A DNA stretch of 44,112 nucleotides from Sergeia podlipaevii (taxonomy: Eukaryota; Euglenozoa; Kinetoplastea; Trypanosomatida; Trypanosomatidae), in NCBI GenBank assembly GCA_030849805.1, contig JASANZ010002090.1, forward strand, positions 1-44,112, in the 5' to 3' direction. A program made the translations under genes and the position numbers. Shown in pieces: positions 40,182 to 44,112 of this stretch (its first letter is position 1; each line of letters starts with the position of its first letter). The notes beneath the pieces were generated by a model. That model searched no databases. It was not told the DNA's origin and worked only from the letters and a program-made list of their open reading frames with translations.

Positions 40182-41335
40182 AGAAGAAAAAAAAAGAAGA
40201 AAAAGAAACCTAAAAAAAAAAAAGCAAGTAGTTTGACGTTTATTCCTATTCCTCGTTGCAATCGTTTGTTTCTTCCTTGATGCTATATATATATATATAG
40301 AAGAATTATCCTTGTCCTTGTACTAGCCAGGCTCCTTTTCAGCCTTCCGTAACGTACTTTTTCCCTTTTCTTTTTCTTCTTTCGGTGCTTTGGTGTGTGA
40401 CACAAGTTGGCAAGTGGCGTCACTCACAGAAAAAAAAAGTAACGAAAGCAAAAGAAGAAAAGCAGTTTTCGGGGACGACTCAAATGAAATAGGCTATACA
40501 AAAGCAAAGACTATGACTGAGAATACTATATATATAGATATAGCAAAAAAAAAGGGTGGAGAAAAAAAAAGATAGTATAAAGAAAAGTAGGTGATAAAGA
40601 CAAAAAAGAAGGATGAAAGAAACAAACAAAAAAACGGTACATAGTCTACAAATTCATCTCTCTCGTCCTCTCTCCTCGCATGGCCAAATGAAGGAGAAAA
40701 AAAAAAGATGAGAGAAAGATAGAAGCCATAAAAACAAAAGAGAGAGGGAAAAGGACTTACGTAAAGGCACGCACACATGAAAGGAAGTCATGGCCATACA
40801 GCTACCTTCTGCATACCTCTTGTCCTGTCCTGTCTTGTTACTGCTATTATTCGTATATGGTAATTGTGTTTAACGTTTGTACTGTATTTAAAAAGAGAAA
40901 AAAAAAAAGAAGAAGCGCCCTCACTCCGCAATCACTTCCGCTTTTGTGCCCTATATGTATATATATATGCACGCTCCATGATCTCTCTCTCCCTCCCTCC
41001 AGCTTCACTGCCTGTGATACCACAGGAAGTTGTAAACATGCCAAAAGATGGCAACAACACGATCTCAAAACAGAGAGAAGGCATATAATTTCAACGGATA
41101 AAAAAAGGGAGAGAGAGACCAATGTAAAACAACAAGAAACCGTTGACCCTCACATACACGCACACATACATACTCTCTCCCGCTCCTCAAGACTTGCGTC
41201 CCCCACATGCGTGTGCATATAAACATCAACAACCGAGTTGAATCCCTCGCAGAAAAAAAAATGGCGTTTTTGCCAGCCATTCTTTTTAGTTTGTCTGTTT
41301 CCTTCCTTCCTTCCTTCTTGGCACTTGCGACACCT

Positions 41336-43615
41336 TTACTTCTTCTGCTTCTTCTTGTCGGCAGTAGGTGCCTCATCCACAATGGGGGCTACCTTCTGAA
41401 AGATAACGTGACCCTCTTCGATATGGCCAATAGGCTGGCCGGCGCTCATGACACCAAAGCTAAAGTTCTCAATACCGATGCGCTTCTCCGCAGGCACACC
41501 AAGTGCATCTAGGATCTCCGCTGCCTTCACAGGGAGTACTGGCTGCAGTAGCGTCGTGCACACGCGCACACCCTCCATCGTGATATACAGCACTGTTCCA
41601 AGGCGCTCCGTATCAGTCTTGACCAACTTCCACGGTGCGGTCTCGGTGACATAGCCGTTGAGGGAGCGCAGCACATCAAAGATAGCGATGAGGGCCTTCT
41701 GAATATCAGGAAGACAAAAAAAGTGATCAGCAGTGCCCCCGAGGGCGTTGATGGCGTGAATAATCGCCTCATCCTTCTCCGTGTAAGCAGCAGGCGCCGG
41801 CCACTCCCCCTTGACGTTAATCTTCGGCGCCACGCAGCGCAGCACAAGATTACCCAGAGTATCTGCTAGCTCACCGTTGAGGCGAGCAATCATGTTCTTG
41901 TCGCTGTAATCACCGTCATCCGCAAAGTTGGACTCTCGCAGAAGGAAGTACTTGAGTGCGTCCACGCCAAACTGGTTGGCCTTCTCCACGGGGTCAAAGG
42001 CATTACCGAAGGACTTGCTGATCTTCATGTGATCTTTGGTCCACCAGCCATGCGCGACAAGTCGCTTGGGAAGTGGCAAGCCAGCAGACATCAAGAACGC
42101 CGGCCAGTAAATGGCGTGAAACTTGAGAATGTCCTTTCCCACCACGTGTGCGTCAGCCGGCCAGCGGTCGAGCTCGCGGTAGTCCTCGACAAGCTCCTCG
42201 GTACCGTCGGGGTTGACGCGAGTGCGAGCAGAGGTGAAGTAGTTGAAGAGCGCGTCGAGCCACACGTAGATACAGTGCTGCTCGTTGCCAGGCACTGGGA
42301 TGGCCCAGTTCTGCACCGACTCCTTCTTACGGGAAATAGACAGGTCAAAGAGGCCCTTCTCCACCGTGCGGATCACCTCACGGCGGCGAAACTCCGGCAC
42401 AATACACCCGGGCGTGTCCTTGTAGTACTTCAAAAGACGGTCGCGGAAGGCGCTGAGGCGGAACATGTAGTTCTCCTCCTCCACCCACGTCACCACGTGG
42501 CCGCTCTCCAGACTAACCTTGCATGACTTGCCCTCCTTGTCCACGCCGTCCTTCACATTTTGGGCAGTCAAGAAGGACTCATCGCTGACGGAGTACCAGC
42601 CCTCGTACTTGCCCAGATAGATATCTTCCTTCTCCTCCAGCTTGCGCCACACGTCCTGCACGACACGGCGGTGGCTGGCATTCGTAGTGCGGATGAAGTA
42701 GTCCGTCGCGTACCCCATTTTCTGGAAGCATTCCTTAAACTCATTCGACACCTTCGTCGTGAAGTCGTAAGGAGAAACGCCATTAAGCTTGGCGGCCTCG
42801 GCGATCTTCTGCCCGTGCTCGTCCGTGCCAGTCATGACAAAGACCTTCTCTCCCTTCACGCGGTGGTAGCGGCCGAGAGTATCCACAATGAGCGTGCTGT
42901 ACACGTGACCAATGTGCGGGGCGGCGTTAACGTAGTAAATTGGGGTGGTCGCGTAAAATGTCTTGTTGAGCAAGGGGGAAATATCGTATGTGCGCGGCGC
43001 GCGAAGAAAGTCGCCGGGCTCCTGCACAGAGAGAGTATCACAGGCGGACGCGAGGGCCTCCTCGTGGCGGCTCTGGAATTCACAGAACCACTCGACGAGA
43101 GCCGGCAGCTCCTTGCGCTTCTCGGCTGGAAGAAGACCGCCGTCGCACAGGGCGGGAAGGACCGCAGAGAACATGATCACATCGACCATAATAGAGAAGA
43201 CGCCCTCCTTCTCGCTGACCGCGCACACACACGCACCCTTGTTGCCCGCGATGGCGCTGTCGAGCTTCTTTAAAGCATCCATGGCATCATTAGTCACGCG
43301 GCGCTCCGCGTAGAGTGGGGCGATTGCAGGGGTAAGAGAGGTTGCCTCCCAGTCAAGCCACTCATCCTCCTCGAAGGAGCCAGTGGCGGCAGAAACAGCA
43401 GTAGCGACAGAAGAGGAAGAAGCAGCCTGCAGAAGCACCCTGACCATTTCATTTGGAGCGTACAAAGGCAAGTTGATGCTCGGAATCTGCATGTAGGGTG
43501 TGCTGTAGGCGCTTGCGAGGGTGACTTCAAGGGGCAGCTTCGCAAAGCTTGCGCCGAGCACCGCCTTGAGGGCCTGGTGATTCGCCTTCTCAGTAAACAG
43601 CTTCATTAAAGACAT
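41336..43615 (-). CDS. MetRS: methionyl-tRNA synthetase
   Basis: A 759-residue class I aminoacyl-tRNA synthetase that charges tRNA-Met, probably for both cytosol and mitochondrion since trypanosomatids are thought to have one MetRS gene. Residues 1-210 are an extra N-terminal domain of the GST-like kind found in eukaryotic MetRS. The catalytic core starts at about 217 ([24 protein letters not shown]); the HIGH signature is at 234-237, GTDEHGQK at 263-270, the [20 protein letters not shown] block at 437-456, and the KMSKS signature appears as KISKS at 531-535. An anticodon-binding helical domain follows (about 560-700). There is no C-terminal EMAPII-type domain; the protein ends in a Lys-rich tail. 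Length is close to the T. brucei enzyme (about 770, by recall). The ATG at 43615 follows a good polypyrimidine tract and AG; stop is TAA. Confidence 0.98.
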   Translation of the reverse strand: MSLMKLFTEKANHQALKAVLGASFAKLPLEVTLASAYSTPYMQIPSINLPLYAPNEMVRVLLQAASSSSVATAVSAATGSFEEDEWLDWEATSLTPAIAPLYAERRVTNDAMDALKKLDSAIAGNKGACVCAVSEKEGVFSIMVDVIMFSAVLPALCDGGLLPAEKRKELPALVEWFCEFQSRHEEALASACDTLSVQEPGDFLRAPRTYDISPLLNKTFYATTPIYYVNAAPHIGHVYSTLIVDTLGRYHRVKGEKVFVMTGTDEHGQKIAEAAKLNGVSPYDFTTKVSNEFKECFQKMGYATDYFIRTTNASHRRVVQDVWRKLEEKEDIYLGKYEGWYSVSDESFLTAQNVKDGVDKEGKSCKVSLESGHVVTWVEEENYMFRLSAFRDRLLKYYKDTPGCIVPEFRRREVIRTVEKGLFDLSISRKKESVQNWAIPVPGNEQHCIYVWLDALFNYFTSARTRVNPDGTEELVEDYRELDRWPADAHVVGKDILKFHAIYWPAFLMSAGLPLPKRLVAHGWWTKDHMKISKSFGNAFDPVEKANQFGVDALKYFLLRESNFADDGDYSDKNMIARLNGELADTLGNLVLRCVAPKINVKGEWPAPAAYTEKDEAIIHAINALGGTADHFFCLPDIQKALIAIFDVLRSLNGYVTETAPWKLVKTDTERLGTVLYITMEGVRVCTTLLQPVLPVKAAEILDALGVPAEKRIGIENFSFGVMSAGQPIGHIEEGHVIFQKVAPIVDEAPTADKKKQKK

Positions 43616-44112
43616 TCAAATGCGAAAAAGAAATGAGAAAGTCAACCGATCCACTTAAGCAAAAGACCTAGTAGGGTGCTTGTCATATACAAAACAACAA
43701 CGATAAAAAGGGGGAAAAAATTCAATAAATGGAGAGAAAAGAGAGCAACAAAAAAAAAAAGATTTATTGAAGCAGCTGTAAAGACAGGCAAAAGAAAAAA
43801 AAAAAAAATAGATAGAGGGAAAAACAGAGATGTAACTGCTCAAAAACTGTCGTTTTAATGTGCAACTCTTGTATCTTGTTGCTGTTGCTGCTTCTGACGC
43901 TTTATAAATTGACGATAACCAGTAACAATACTTAACAAAAAGAAAAAAAAAACGGCTCTCGCTAGAAACAAAAATAATCATAATAAAGAAAATATTTTTA
44001 AAATAAAATGCTTAGTAACAATAATAAATAGATGAAAGTTTTTTCGTGTGTTTGTGTGTGTGTATTTGTGCTGTGTGTAATCTTTCAGGAAGGAAAGGGG
44101 GGAGGGGGGAGG
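43616..44112. other. spacer upstream of MetRS, to the window end
   Basis: AT-rich sequence with A runs at about 43750-43760 and 43796-43808, a TG-rich stretch at about 44045-44078, and a purine block with G runs at 44088-44112. The minus strand of that last block is a strong polypyrimidine tract. No gene is visible. Confidence 0.55.
43679..43720 (-). promoter_or_regulatory. candidate spliced-leader acceptor for MetRS
   Basis: The minus strand has a T/C-rich tract (about 43720-43703) followed by the first AG at 43680-43679, for a leader of about 63 nt. Further AGs at 43669-43668 and 43655-43654 are alternatives. Confidence 0.5.

Larger units (their letters stand above)
38100..41335. other. 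3.2 kb intergenic spacer, MetRS to MKT1L
   Basis: The longest spacer of the window. It is AT-rich with A runs throughout, a TG repeat at 38433-38482, CTCTCT runs near 38558-38574, a 9-bp inverted repeat at 39822-39893 and a short hairpin at 40149-40181. It should hold the MetRS 3' UTR and the MKT1L leader. No ATG-started frame on either strand has gene-like composition, and I find no tRNA or mobile element. A tract plus AG close to the MKT1L start is not clear. Confidence 0.6.

Noticed and set aside
41900..42080. Loss of the KMSKS signature in MetRS
   Set aside because: The motif is present as KISKS in the right context (WWTKDH before, SFGN after). An Ile at this position is a tolerated variant and not a defect.

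Overview
The window is nuclear chromosomal DNA of a trypanosomatid (Kinetoplastea). The evidence: all ten credible genes lie on the minus strand, head to tail and apparently intron-less; AT-rich spacers carry minus-strand polypyrimidine tracts followed by AG a short way before several start codons, the signature of spliced-leader trans-splicing; and several products are kinetoplastid types (MKT1-like protein, a DUF4833 pair, a giant coiled-coil protein). TAA, TAG and TGA all end genes here, so the code is standard and not of the stop-reassigned Blastocrithidia type. The exact genus cannot be told from the sequence.

Transcription would run right to left. In that order: methionyl-tRNA synthetase (43615-41336); a 3.2 kb spacer; an MKT1-like post-transcriptional regulator with a roughly 600-residue Q/P/N/G-rich N-terminus (38099-33588); a 2.6 kb spacer; a Ser/Thr protein kinase with a DLG motif and two loop insertions (31015-27971); a disordered, proline- and acid-rich protein of 1362 residues (26730-22642); a 2.9 kb spacer; a 3226-residue coiled-coil protein with five NPFA motifs (19756-10076); a twin CX9C protein (9168-8524); two adjacent DUF4833 paralogues (7662-6640 and 5452-4538); methionine aminopeptidase 2 (3579-2200); and a small single-pass membrane protein with a mitochondrial-type N-terminus (861-31).

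As usual in trypanosomatids, neighbours share transcription rather than one pathway. Two genes handle methionine (charging tRNA, trimming initiator Met), one controls mRNA fate, one is a signalling kinase, one is probably a scaffold or tether, and two probably act in the mitochondrion. From memory, the MetRS and MKT1-like genes are also neighbours on Trypanosoma brucei chromosome 10, which would make this a conserved syntenic block. I saw no transposon, rRNA, tRNA, CRISPR or strand switch. The spacers are rich in homopolymers and dinucleotide repeats, the largest being 54 CA units in the 5' leader of METAP2. This is mainly ordinary core chromosome; the most distinctive items are the NPFA-bearing giant protein, the divergent kinase, and the DUF4833 pair.
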